Source: Pseudomonas rhizophila (GTDB lineage: Bacteria; Pseudomonadota; Gammaproteobacteria; Pseudomonadales; Pseudomonadaceae). From it: 64,000 nt of DNA. Location of the stretch: NCBI RefSeq assembly GCF_003033885.1, contig NZ_CP024081.1:1643980-1707979 (forward strand), in the 5' to 3' direction. The translations under genes were made by a program, and so were the position numbers. Position 1 is the stretch's first letter, and each line of letters opens with the position of its first letter. Under the pieces are notes generated by a model. That model saw nothing but the letters and a program-made list of their open reading frames with translations, made no database searches and was not told the DNA's origin. Shown in pieces: positions 49,214-58,054 of the stretch.

Positions 49214-52200
49214 GTGATTAGCGTATTGGGATCTTACCCAACCAAACAGCAGTTGCTCACCCCAGGAAATCGCTGGCGCACATGCACGGCGTTGGCAATC
49301 CATATGCTGTTGGTTTGCCTGCCATGGTTCAGTACGACGGCAACGGCCTCCGACTACTTACTGGACACGCTGGAGCACCACCGTTGGACCGTCGCTGATG
49401 AGGGACCTAGCCAGGTAGGGGCTTTGGCCCAGACCCGAGACGGTTATCTCTGGCTCGGAACCAACGATTCGCTCTATCGCTTTGATGGTCTGGACTTCGC
49501 GCGCTATACCCCGCCAGACGGTAACCCGCTTGGCATCATTTCCGTACTCAAGGCGGAGGATGAGGGCCTGTGGGCCGGTCTCCGTACTGGGGGCATAAGC
49601 CTGATCACCGACACGGGCATAACCACTTACCCAGTCAGCGCTGGGTTGCCTGGCGGAGTGGTCTATAGCATCGCCAAGGATCACAGTGGCGCAGTCTGGA
49701 TCGCCGCAAATGATGGTTTGGCACGGTTTGACGGTAACGCCTGGCAACGTATCGGTACCGACTGGAACTTTCCGGGACGACATGCCCGCGCGGTACTCCT
49801 CGACCGCGATGGGACGCTATGGGCAGCCAATGAAGATCGCCTGTTCTACCTGCCGTCGGGTGCCCGAGCGTTTGTCGATGCAGGCATTGCGGTGGGTTGG
49901 GTGAGTCAAATGGCTCAGGCTCCAGATGGGGCCATCTGGATGGCCGAACGCTATGGCGGTTCGCTGCGCCGAATCGTGCCAAGCGAAGGCGATGCGGCGA
50001 CCCAGGTGACCGTAATCGACGGTGCTAATGGTTTGTTATTCGACAGCGCCGGGGCGATATGGGTGGGTACCAGCGGTAAGGGCGTTCGCTATGTGCCAGC
50101 CTCTGCCAGCCGCAACGCTCTATCGATAACTGACGCCCTCAATCACCAAGAAGCGTTTATGGCCAAGGATGGCTTGAGTGCAGATAACGTTCTCCCAATA
50201 CTCGAAGATGTCGACGGCAATATTTGGGTGGGCACTAGCGCCGGGCTAGACCGTTTTCGGCCAAGTGCTATGGTCTCGGCCGCATTTCCACACAACGCCC
50301 AGAATTTCGCATTGGTTGCCGGTGCGGCAGGCAGTGTCTGGGCAGGTACCAGCAACCTACCTGCAATGCGCCTGAGCAGTACGGGGTTGACCACTCTGGA
50401 TATACCGGCACCGATTAGTAATGCCTTCGGTGATGCTAACGGTAATATCTGGATGGCTGGCAGCAACGGTATATGGCGTGCGCAAGGAGACAAAATCGAG
50501 CGAGTTGCCTCATTGCCAACTCAGGATGCGCTTGACTCAGCCGTACGCGCGATGACTCTCGATCAGGCGGGCGACCTGTGGGTTTCGATCAACCGCAAAG
50601 GGTTGTTCGTTCTTCGAGACGGACGTTGGTCAATCGTTGCCCCGCCTAATGCTGATCCAAGCCAGTTAATGCCTGTCAGCGCTACCACTGATCCTCTTGG
50701 CAGGCTCTGGTTCGGCTACCGCAATAACCTGATTGTGACTCACGACGGCAAGGTACAACGACACTGGGGGGCGGACGAAGGCTTAAAGGTTGGTCATGTC
50801 ACCGCGATGCTACATCAGGGCCATCTCACCTGGGTTGGTGGCCAGCGTGGAGTGGCCTTCTTCGATGGTGAGCGCTTCCACAGCCTTCATCTACCGGACA
50901 ATGGACTGTTCGACAATATCTACGCGATTCTAGCCGTACCTCCCAGAGAACCTGAAGGCGACGGTAGCTATGATCTCTGGCTCCACGGCAAAGCCGGGGT
51001 CTATCAGTTGACCGCTCGTGAATTAAAGCGCGCCATCGCTGACCCGCTATATCAGATAAGTTACCGCAGCTATGAGGTGATTGGTGGCCTGGCCAACGAC
51101 CCCCACCAAGTACTTCCATTACCCACTGCAGTGCGTAGTACGGATGGACGTCTATGGTTTAGCACCAGTAAGGGCGTGACCTGGATCGATCCAACTCGAT
51201 ACGTGCAGAGTAAAGCCGCCCCCAAGGTAGTTATCCAATCATTCAATGTCGATGGTAAGGAACCCCCACCCAGTGAGTTGTCACGGCTGGGAGCAGAGCC
51301 AAGAAGCATCGAAATCTCTTACACAGCGCTCAGCCTCTCAGGTATGCAAGGCTTGCACTTTCGCTATTTGTTGGAGGGGTTCGACACAGACTGGCAGCAG
51401 GCGGGTTCAAAACGTAGCGCCATCTATACGGGGCTCGGCCCCGGAGATTACAGGTTCCGCGTATTAGCCTCCAATCAGGATGGGCTACTGAGCACCGAAG
51501 AGGCCGTGCTGAGCTTCAGTATTCGACCCGTTTTCTACCACACCCCACTGTTTATAGTATTGAGCGGTCTAGCAGTGGTAAGCGTTTTGTGGATGCTGCA
51601 TCGCTTCAATATTCGCCGTTCGGCCCAGAATCTGCGGGACCGCCTTGAGGAGCGACACGCCGAGCGCGAGCGAATCGCCCGTGAACTGCATGACACCCTA
51701 CTTCAGGGTGTGCAGGGCCTTATGTTGAGTTTCCAAGCCGCCACTGAGCAAATACCCAGTACTCATCCGGCTCGAGGCAGAATGGAGAGAGCGCTAGACC
51801 GTGCAGATCAGGTTTTGGTGGAGGCACGAGAGCGGGTGAATAATCTGCGTGATCTGAACGAGCCTGCTCTGAACCTGATCGATGCATTTGCCGCTGTCAC
51901 GAGTGAGTTGCAACTAGAAGGCAGTACGCGCTTTACCCTGAGCAGCCACGGCACGCCACTGCCGCTGCACCCTATAGTCGGTGAAGAAAGCTACCGGATA
52001 GGCTGTGAAGCGATCATGAACGCCTTTCGACATGCCAATGCGCAGAACGTGGAAATCCAGATCGTCTACACCAAACACGCATTTCAGCTGAGCGTTGGCG
52101 ATAATGGTAGCGGCATCAACCCACAGTATCTGCCGCCCAATATCCGCCCCAATCACTGGGGCTTACACGGCATGCTGGAGCGGGCCGAAAAAATCGGCGG

Positions 52201-52333
52201 ACGGCTGTCTATTCAAAGAGGAGCCCACAGCGGCACTGAAATTCAACTGACTGTACCCGCGGCAACGGCCTATCGACGTATCCCGCGACGACTTAGCCAG
52301 TGGCTACGTGTATTGACCCAATTGAGGCCCTGA
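49214..52333 (+). CDS. Beta-propeller sensor histidine kinase (two-component regulator propeller type)
   Basis: About 1039 residues from a GTG start; an ATG at 49160 that overlaps the hydrolase gene would add 18. After a signal-like segment (ending near TTATA), the periplasmic part carries many Reg_prop propeller repeats (for example QTRDGYLWLGTNDSLYRFDG) and a Y_Y_Y domain (LHFRYLLEGFDTDWQ, LGPGDYRFRVLASN). One membrane helix follows, then a NarL-family kinase with phospho-acceptor His826 in ARELHDTLLQGVQG, ATPase motifs CEAIMNAFRHA, DNGSGI and WGLHGMLERAE. Half-hybrid kinases of this type often sense carbohydrates or related ligands. It pairs with the adjacent response regulator. Confidence 0.9.
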   Translation: MISVLGSYPTKQQLLTPGNRWRTCTALAIHMLLVCLPWFSTTATASDYLLDTLEHHRWTVADEGPSQVGALAQTRDGYLWLGTNDSLYRFDGLDFARYTPPDGNPLGIISVLKAEDEGLWAGLRTGGISLITDTGITTYPVSAGLPGGVVYSIAKDHSGAVWIAANDGLARFDGNAWQRIGTDWNFPGRHARAVLLDRDGTLWAANEDRLFYLPSGARAFVDAGIAVGWVSQMAQAPDGAIWMAERYGGSLRRIVPSEGDAATQVTVIDGANGLLFDSAGAIWVGTSGKGVRYVPASASRNALSITDALNHQEAFMAKDGLSADNVLPILEDVDGNIWVGTSAGLDRFRPSAMVSAAFPHNAQNFALVAGAAGSVWAGTSNLPAMRLSSTGLTTLDIPAPISNAFGDANGNIWMAGSNGIWRAQGDKIERVASLPTQDALDSAVRAMTLDQAGDLWVSINRKGLFVLRDGRWSIVAPPNADPSQLMPVSATTDPLGRLWFGYRNNLIVTHDGKVQRHWGADEGLKVGHVTAMLHQGHLTWVGGQRGVAFFDGERFHSLHLPDNGLFDNIYAILAVPPREPEGDGSYDLWLHGKAGVYQLTARELKRAIADPLYQISYRSYEVIGGLANDPHQVLPLPTAVRSTDGRLWFSTSKGVTWIDPTRYVQSKAAPKVVIQSFNVDGKEPPPSELSRLGAEPRSIEISYTALSLSGMQGLHFRYLLEGFDTDWQQAGSKRSAIYTGLGPGDYRFRVLASNQDGLLSTEEAVLSFSIRPVFYHTPLFIVLSGLAVVSVLWMLHRFNIRRSAQNLRDRLEERHAERERIARELHDTLLQGVQGLMLSFQAATEQIPSTHPARGRMERALDRADQVLVEARERVNNLRDLNEPALNLIDAFAAVTSELQLEGSTRFTLSSHGTPLPLHPIVGEESYRIGCEAIMNAFRHANAQNVEIQIVYTKHAFQLSVGDNGSGINPQYLPPNIRPNHWGLHGMLERAEKIGGRLSIQRGAHSGTEIQLTVPAATAYRRIPRRLSQWLRVLTQLRP

Positions 52334-52335
52334 GT

Positions 52336-52968
52336 GTGCACCCAGAGAATGAACAGATACGCGTGCTGGTCGTCGATGACCACCCTCTGCTGCGCGAGGG
52401 CATAGCCGCCGTCCTTGAAGCCCAATCAGACATAGCGCTGGTCGGCGAGGCGACCAATGGGCACGAAGCGCTTCAGCTATTTCGCTCGCTGCGCCCGGAC
52501 GTCACCCTGATGGATCTACAAATGCCCGAGATGGATGGCATCGAGGCGATTCATGCCATTCGCGCCGAGTTTCCTTGCGCACGCATTGCCATTCTGACCA
52601 CCTATCGGGGTGATGTACGGGCCTTACATGCAATCAAGGCGGGAGCTATCGGCTACTTATTGAAAAGTAGTCTACGCAAGGAGTTGCTGGATGCCATCCG
52701 CTCTATTGCTGCAGGTAACAACCATTTCCCGGCAGAGATAGCTGTTGAACTGGCTGATCACCTAAGCCACGACTGCCTGACCGCTCGTGAAATCCAAGTT
52801 CTGCAATGTGTGGCAATGGGTAAACCCAACAAGCAAATCGCCGCGGAACTCATGATCACGGAAGACACCATCAAGGGGCATTTAAGAAATATCATGGACA
52901 AGTTGGGTGCCAGCAATCGCACCCATGCGGTCACTCTCGGCATTCAGCGCGGCATCATCACTGTGTAA
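52336..52968 (+). CDS. NarL/FixJ response regulator
   Basis: A 210-residue regulator with a receiver domain (VVDDHPLLREG; phospho-acceptor Asp60 in LMDLQMPEMDG; Lys in LLKSSLR) and a C-terminal LuxR-type helix-turn-helix (LTAREIQVLQCVAMGKPNKQ, then IAAELMITEDTIKGHLRNIM). The start is a GTG 2 bases after the kinase stop, with TTGAGG before it; a GTG 36 bases earlier inside the kinase is the alternative. Cognate partner of the propeller kinase by position. Confidence 0.92.
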   Translation: MHPENEQIRVLVVDDHPLLREGIAAVLEAQSDIALVGEATNGHEALQLFRSLRPDVTLMDLQMPEMDGIEAIHAIRAEFPCARIAILTTYRGDVRALHAIKAGAIGYLLKSSLRKELLDAIRSIAAGNNHFPAEIAVELADHLSHDCLTAREIQVLQCVAMGKPNKQIAAELMITEDTIKGHLRNIMDKLGASNRTHAVTLGIQRGIITV

Positions 52969-52982
52969 TACCCCACTTTTGA

Positions 52983-53000
52983 GGGGGGCGCGCGCCCCCC
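52983..53000. terminator. GC palindrome after the response regulator
   Basis: An 18-base perfect palindrome of six G, CGCGCG and six C lies 15 bases after the regulator stop, followed by ATTGTTGTCTT. It could act as a terminator for the two-component operon before the AraC gene. Confidence 0.55.
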
Positions 53001-53076
53001 ATTGTTGTCTTATGTGCGATCAGTGCACGGCGTAGCATGGCGCCATGGACATAAAGATCCACAGTGGAGCACCGCC

Positions 53077-53691
53077 ATGCGTGCCACCTTGCATGCCGTT
53101 ACCCCGGCAACTGCAGTAGACAGCCAGACTCAGCGCTGTATTTCCGACGAGGCTTATGACGGCGTCATGCAATTGCTTAGAGATGCTCAAGCGCACCTGA
53201 GCATTGACCGTGATTCAGCCTGCCTATGCCTGACCCGCGCCCTGGTCATGTTGCAAAAGAGCGATAGTCAGTTAAAAAGCCGCCACGGCTGCCTATCCAG
53301 TTGGCAAGCCAAACGGGTGGTTGACTACATCGACGCTAACCTCGACTCATCAATACGCACAAATCAGTTGGCCGCTGTTCTCAGCTTGAGTGTCAGTTAC
53401 TTCTCGCATGCTTTCAAAAATACCTTTGGTGTAACGCCGCTGGTCTACGTCGCACGTCGTCGCATCGAATCTGCGCGTCAGATCATGCTCACGACCGACT
53501 CCTCGCTGACCGACATCGCCCACAGCCACGGATTCTGTGACCAATCCCATTTCATCCGTACCTTCCGCCGCCAGATCGGGGTTACACCTCAGGCCTGGCG
53601 ACGTTTGTGCGATGCCGGGTTATACGAGGAACAGACCAGTTCCACCCCCAGAACACTGGCCATTGTCAGGGCCTCAGCGTGCAACGCATAG
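53077..53691 (+). CDS. AraC family transcriptional regulator
   Basis: A 204-residue protein with a short N-terminal region of unknown type and a C-terminal pair of AraC helix-turn-helix motifs (about 97-190; IRTNQLAAVLSLSVSYFSHA, then SLTDIAHSHGFCDQSHFIRT). It lacks the usual 150-200 residue effector domain, so it may be constitutive or respond through other proteins. The start at ATG 53077 follows GGAGCACC; an earlier start would add 25 residues. Likely linked to the two-component pair by position only. Confidence 0.88.
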   Translation: MRATLHAVTPATAVDSQTQRCISDEAYDGVMQLLRDAQAHLSIDRDSACLCLTRALVMLQKSDSQLKSRHGCLSSWQAKRVVDYIDANLDSSIRTNQLAAVLSLSVSYFSHAFKNTFGVTPLVYVARRRIESARQIMLTTDSSLTDIAHSHGFCDQSHFIRTFRRQIGVTPQAWRRLCDAGLYEEQTSSTPRTLAIVRASACNA

Positions 53692-54097
53692 CGCAGGGCT
53701 ATCGCTCCCGGATATCGAAGCGCAGGAGCTTGCCGCCAGCGCTTATCCAAATTGCTGAATTCGAAACAATGAGCCTAGAGGCCTTCGCTGCGGCAGGCGG
53801 ATGACTGTGAGTTGGAAATCGTATGCCATCAGGGCGAGTATGGCCGGGGTAATCTGAAATAAGCCTGTAGAAAGCTGATTTTATTGACTAATAGTTGATG
53901 AGTCCAATTGCTTGGAATACCACTTGGAATGCTGCGTAATCTGGCTTCCCATGGATGATGCTTGTTGAGCTCAGCCTCTATAAGGATTCTAGGTCGAAGT
54001 GTAGCCGACGGCGTTTGATAACTACTTTCATCCCTAAATTTAAGTTGCTTAGGAGCGACACCCAGTTGCGCTCAGGTATTTGGGCTGCAACTTCGGC
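53692..54097. other. Gene-free stretch between AraC and mrr genes
   Basis: 406 bp, AT-richer than the core DNA, with no supported gene, REP element or clear terminator. The AraC gene and mrr converge here, so this is the edge between the regulatory block and the restriction locus. Confidence 0.5.
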
Positions 54098-55033
54098 TCA
54101 GCCGAGTGATTCGTCAAAGTAATCGCTGTCGAGCCTGGGCACCTTGTAAAGCTGCGAGCTGATGCCCACCTCGTGGTCGAGCATCAAATTGACCAGGCGT
54201 TTGCCGTCGACCAGCACCAGCCCCTCGACCGAGCGAGCGAAGTCAACGGCCTGGACGGTGTAGCCGGAAGTGGTGATGAACACACCGCGTGTGGCTTTCT
54301 GCCCGGCCAGGGCGCCATAAAACGCTTGCAGGTCGGGGCGGCCGACGGTGCTCTGCCAGCGCTTGGCCTGCACGTAGACCTTCTCCAGCCCCAGCGCGTC
54401 CAGCGAGATCACGCCGTCAATGCCGCCGTCGCCACTGCCGCCGACTTGTTGCAGCGCCTGACGGTTCGCGCCGTAGCCAAGGCTGTGCAGCACGTCGAGT
54501 ACGATGTGCTCGAAGCGCGTCGGGCTCGCTTGCAGCAGGCTGTCCAGCAGGTCGCCCGCAACGCTAGTACGCAGTTCGAGTATGGCTTGGTTCAGCCGTT
54601 CCTGCGGGCTGCTAGTGGCGAGGTCGGTCTGGGCAATCGGCGTTGACGTGTCGTTGCTTTCATCCAGCGAGGCGGCGTCCGGCGCTGTCTTCAGCTTCAC
54701 GCTCATGAAGTTCACAGCTAGATGCTCTACCAGTTCTGCGCTCAATGGGGCAGGGTTGGCCTGAGCGAATGCGCGCCCGGTGTCGGTCAGCTGCCAGTAG
54801 CCACGCTTTGCGCTGCTGGAATAGCCGGCGCGCTTCAGCCGATCATGCGCCCAGCCTGAGCGGTTTTTATAGGTGGCCTGGCCGCTGGCGATGGTCTCCT
54901 GCCGCTGCGCTTCGCTCAGGCCAAGCGTCAGGGCAGCTGCTTCGTGAGCCTCGCCCGCAGTGGCACCCTCCGGATGGGCGGCGAGAAAACGCAGGACGGG
55001 CTCGATGAACTGATCGTAGGTCGGAACGGACAT
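54098..55033 (-). CDS. mrr: Mrr-type restriction endonuclease
   Basis: A 311-residue type IV (modification-dependent) nuclease. The N-terminal Mrr_N winged-helix domain (about 5-95; RSGWAHDRLKRAGYSSSAKR) is followed by a PD-(D/E)xK-type domain (about 160-290) with RFEHIVLDVLHSLGYG, the acidic GGSGDGGIDGVI and the catalytic VYVQAKRW (Q/E-x-K form). It is the last gene of the leftward restriction locus, 26 bases after hsdS. Mrr cuts DNA carrying foreign methylation, complementing the type I enzyme. Confidence 0.92.
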   Translation of the reverse strand: MSVPTYDQFIEPVLRFLAAHPEGATAGEAHEAAALTLGLSEAQRQETIASGQATYKNRSGWAHDRLKRAGYSSSAKRGYWQLTDTGRAFAQANPAPLSAELVEHLAVNFMSVKLKTAPDAASLDESNDTSTPIAQTDLATSSPQERLNQAILELRTSVAGDLLDSLLQASPTRFEHIVLDVLHSLGYGANRQALQQVGGSGDGGIDGVISLDALGLEKVYVQAKRWQSTVGRPDLQAFYGALAGQKATRGVFITTSGYTVQAVDFARSVEGLVLVDGKRLVNLMLDHEVGISSQLYKVPRLDSDYFDESLG

Positions 55034-55059
55034 GGTTTGTTTTCTTCCTGATGTCAGGC

Positions 55060-56445
55060 TTAGTCTTCCGTGGTGGATCGGCGACCGCGCTTGTTTTTAG
55101 GGGCGGCGGCGCGTTGGGCCTTGATGCGATCCAGCAGCAGGTCGGCTGGTTCGTCGTTCGGGTCTTGCGGCACGAGATCGCCTCTGAGTGCTTTGGCGAG
55201 AATGCTTTGGGTCAGGCGGTCAATACGTATTCTGGCGTCACTGATTCTGGCTTCCAACCGTTCAGCGAAAGAGAACAGTTGGTCGACGCAACGGACTATT
55301 TCAGTTTGCTCCTCAGTGGAGGGCAGACCAAACCGGAAATCAGCCAGTTTTTTTGCGTTGATATTTGACTGGCTGACCCCATCGGTTTTGACTTGCCAAC
55401 AGTAATCTTTCCCTTGAGGGCTGTTCAGGCAGTAGTTTAGGAAGTCAGAGATAAGGTGCTCGGAGCACCTGACTCGAATCAGATACCCCGCATAAATGGC
55501 AGGTTGTTCTCCCTTGTACGTCGCAGTTTTGCCGACCAGCTCAGGGCTGTTTGTTCTGTTGAATAGCACGTCCCCCACCTGCAGAGAGTACTTCTTGAGT
55601 TCCTCCGGGTTGGAAGAAAAGACCAAGTCATCCCAAACCAAACGGCCGCCTTGGATATTCCCCATTCGAAGGACAGGAATATCTCCGGCACGTTGAGATT
55701 TGGCAGAGCTGCCATATGAAAAGTCTAAAGCTACATCTCCGAGGCGAACCATAGGCCATGCAAACTCTTCTGAAGTCTCCGCCGCCGAGCCTTCTACTTC
55801 TATTTTGGCGCCGTTCTTCGCGCGCCATTCCTCCGTTAACCGCCCGGAAACTGCGGCAGCGAGCACGGATTGACGAAAGCGTTTGAGCAGCTCGGGGATG
55901 CCGTCGATACGGGCTTTCAGGGTATCGACTTGAGCCAGCAGTTCGTCGAGCTTGGCGGCGATGCGGGTTTGTTCAGCCGCCGGCGGTACCGGCACTAAAT
56001 AACGCTCTACAAATTGCTTGGGCACCCGACGCAGACCAACAGCGCCTGTCATGTTTTCCGCCCCCCCGAGTAGGAAGTCGTAGCTCTTGACCAAGGCCAG
56101 CAGATACTTAGCCGATACCCCATCGCAGCTGGGGCGGAGCACGAAAAACTCGCTGCTTCCAGCACCCACGCCGTTAGGCAAACCTTCAACAAAGGCCGCC
56201 TTGCCGTTCTCAAAGCAGGGAGTGACCTTGGCGAAAATTACGTCTCCGTCTTTAAAGTTTGTGTAAGCCTTTTTAATCTCGCCCCACGGACGCTCATCGA
56301 AACGCAGTTTGTCGCGAAAGCTGGTGGGTGCGTGGGACATAGGTACAAAACCAGCGACGGTTTCATCATCGAATGCTTGCTTTGGGTTCAGGTCGGCCAA
56401 GTCACCAATGCACGCTTTGGTCCACCCGTTTGGCAACTCACTCAT
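55060..56445 (-). CDS. hsdS: Type I restriction-modification specificity subunit
   Basis: A 461-residue HsdS with two target-recognition domains (about 1-165, opening SELPNGWTKACIGDLADLNP, and about 215-385, opening WPMVRLGDVALDFSYG) separated and followed by long helical spacers (AAEQTRIAAKLDELLAQVDT; STEEQTEIVRCVDQLFSFAE). The spacers align HsdS with HsdM. The two domains set the two halves of the recognised DNA site, which cannot be predicted here. The start overlaps the hsdM stop by 8 bases (ATGAGTGA). The C-terminus is basic. Confidence 0.95.
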   Translation of the reverse strand: MSELPNGWTKACIGDLADLNPKQAFDDETVAGFVPMSHAPTSFRDKLRFDERPWGEIKKAYTNFKDGDVIFAKVTPCFENGKAAFVEGLPNGVGAGSSEFFVLRPSCDGVSAKYLLALVKSYDFLLGGAENMTGAVGLRRVPKQFVERYLVPVPPAAEQTRIAAKLDELLAQVDTLKARIDGIPELLKRFRQSVLAAAVSGRLTEEWRAKNGAKIEVEGSAAETSEEFAWPMVRLGDVALDFSYGSSAKSQRAGDIPVLRMGNIQGGRLVWDDLVFSSNPEELKKYSLQVGDVLFNRTNSPELVGKTATYKGEQPAIYAGYLIRVRCSEHLISDFLNYCLNSPQGKDYCWQVKTDGVSQSNINAKKLADFRFGLPSTEEQTEIVRCVDQLFSFAERLEARISDARIRIDRLTQSILAKALRGDLVPQDPNDEPADLLLDRIKAQRAAAPKNKRGRRSTTED

Positions 56446-57988
56446 CCCCATTCTCCTGAGCCACCGCCAACCCCATCACCTCCGCGATTAACTGCTTCTG
56501 TGCCACCACCTCATCCCCCGCCCCCAGCGCCTTCATCAGCTCTTCCAACTCATGCAGCGCCTCGGTCAGTTCAGCCATGGCCTCACCCGCTAATACTTCC
56601 GGAGCGGGCAGATCGGCGGCATCTAGGGTGCTTTCGTTTTTCAGCCAACTGATGTCTAGCGAGTCGCCACGTTCGTTGCGGATGTAATCTCGGGTAAAAC
56701 TGCGGAAGCGGCTGGCTTCACCAATACCCTCGACGTTCTCCGCGCGAAGGCTTCCGCCGTTGAGATCATCGCCATAGGCATCTTCAAACGGCTTGAGGTG
56801 GGTCGGGCCGAAGGGGGTGCGCTTGCCGAAGCTGGGCATGTTGCTGCGCAGGTCATAGATCCACACGCGCTTGGTGCAACCTTCCTCCTGGCGCGGGTTT
56901 TCCACGGTGCCCTTCTGAAAGAACAGCACGTTGGTCTTAACTCCCTGTGCGTAGAAGATGCCTGTAGGCAGACGCAGGATGGTGTGCAGGTTGCACTTGT
57001 TCAGCAGGTCGCGGCGCACGTCAGTGCCGACCCCGGCCTCGAACAGCACGTTGTCCGGAAGCACCACGGCGGCGCGGCCGCCCGGCTTGAGGCCACGGTA
57101 GATGTGTTGGAGAAAGGCCAACTGCTTGTTACTGGTGCGGTAGGTGAGGTCATCACGAGTCGGGCCGCCGCCACCCTTGGCCGTGCCGAATGGTGGGTTG
57201 GAGAGGATGACGTCGACCTTGGGTAAGTTGGCCCCGGTCTGACCTAGGGCGTTCCCCAAGTGCACCACGCCTTCTTCGTCGCCTTCCATGCCATGCAGCA
57301 GTGTGTTCATTAGCGCCAGACGGCGAGTGCCCGGCACTAGTTCTACGCCGACAAAGGCGCGATTGCGCTGGAATGCCTGGGCTTTGGCGTCGAGGTCGTA
57401 GTAATCGTCGGTTTGACTTTTGATATAGGCGTCAGCAGCGATCAAAAAGCCCGCAGTACCGGCGGCTGGGTCTTGTATGGTCTCGCCCGGCTGCGGCTTG
57501 ATGCAGCGGATGATGCTGTCGATCAGCGGGCGCGGGGTGAAGTACTGGCCGGCGCCGGACTTGGTCTCGCTGGCGTTCTTTTCCAGCAGGCCTTCATAAA
57601 GATCGCCGAGGCCGTCTTGGCGGGCGCTGAACCAGTCGATGCCGTCGAGGCTCTTGATCAACTGCTCGAGGTGGCGCGGTTCCTTGAGGCGAGTCTGAGC
57701 GTCGGCGTAGATGGCGGCGATCAGCGGGTCAGGGTTTTTGCCAAGGTCCAGCAGCATCTGCCGGTAGTGATCGAGCAGGTTAACGCCGGACTTGCCAGCC
57801 AGGTCTGGCCAGCGCGCGCCTTCGGGCAGCTTGTGGCCGAAGCTGTCGTTGTTCTGCACCTGTTCGTATTCCATCTTGATGAACAGCAGAAGCACGAGCT
57901 CGGTGACGTAGTCGCTGTAGTTGATGCCATCGTCGCGCAGGACGTCGCAGAGGTTCCAGAGTTTCTGGACGATATCGGAGTTGGTCAT
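56438..57988 (-). CDS. hsdM: Type I restriction-modification methyltransferase subunit
   Basis: A 516-residue N6-adenine methyltransferase. An N-terminal HsdM_N helical domain (about 1-130) precedes the catalytic domain with the AdoMet motif region IQDPAAGTAGFLI and the catalytic NPPF at 264-267 (VILSNPPFGTAKGG). The start MTNSDIVQKLWN is used; 16 further in-frame residues upstream lack support. It is translationally coupled to hsdS, and with it forms the modification enzyme. Confidence 0.95.
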   Translation of the reverse strand: MTNSDIVQKLWNLCDVLRDDGINYSDYVTELVLLLFIKMEYEQVQNNDSFGHKLPEGARWPDLAGKSGVNLLDHYRQMLLDLGKNPDPLIAAIYADAQTRLKEPRHLEQLIKSLDGIDWFSARQDGLGDLYEGLLEKNASETKSGAGQYFTPRPLIDSIIRCIKPQPGETIQDPAAGTAGFLIAADAYIKSQTDDYYDLDAKAQAFQRNRAFVGVELVPGTRRLALMNTLLHGMEGDEEGVVHLGNALGQTGANLPKVDVILSNPPFGTAKGGGGPTRDDLTYRTSNKQLAFLQHIYRGLKPGGRAAVVLPDNVLFEAGVGTDVRRDLLNKCNLHTILRLPTGIFYAQGVKTNVLFFQKGTVENPRQEEGCTKRVWIYDLRSNMPSFGKRTPFGPTHLKPFEDAYGDDLNGGSLRAENVEGIGEASRFRSFTRDYIRNERGDSLDISWLKNESTLDAADLPAPEVLAGEAMAELTEALHELEELMKALGAGDEVVAQKQLIAEVMGLAVAQENGDE

Positions 57989-58054
57989 GGGGTACCTGTG
58001 GCGAAGTGTGTAAAGCGCCAGATTGCGCTGGCGCAAAGAAGTGGTTGTCTGGGC

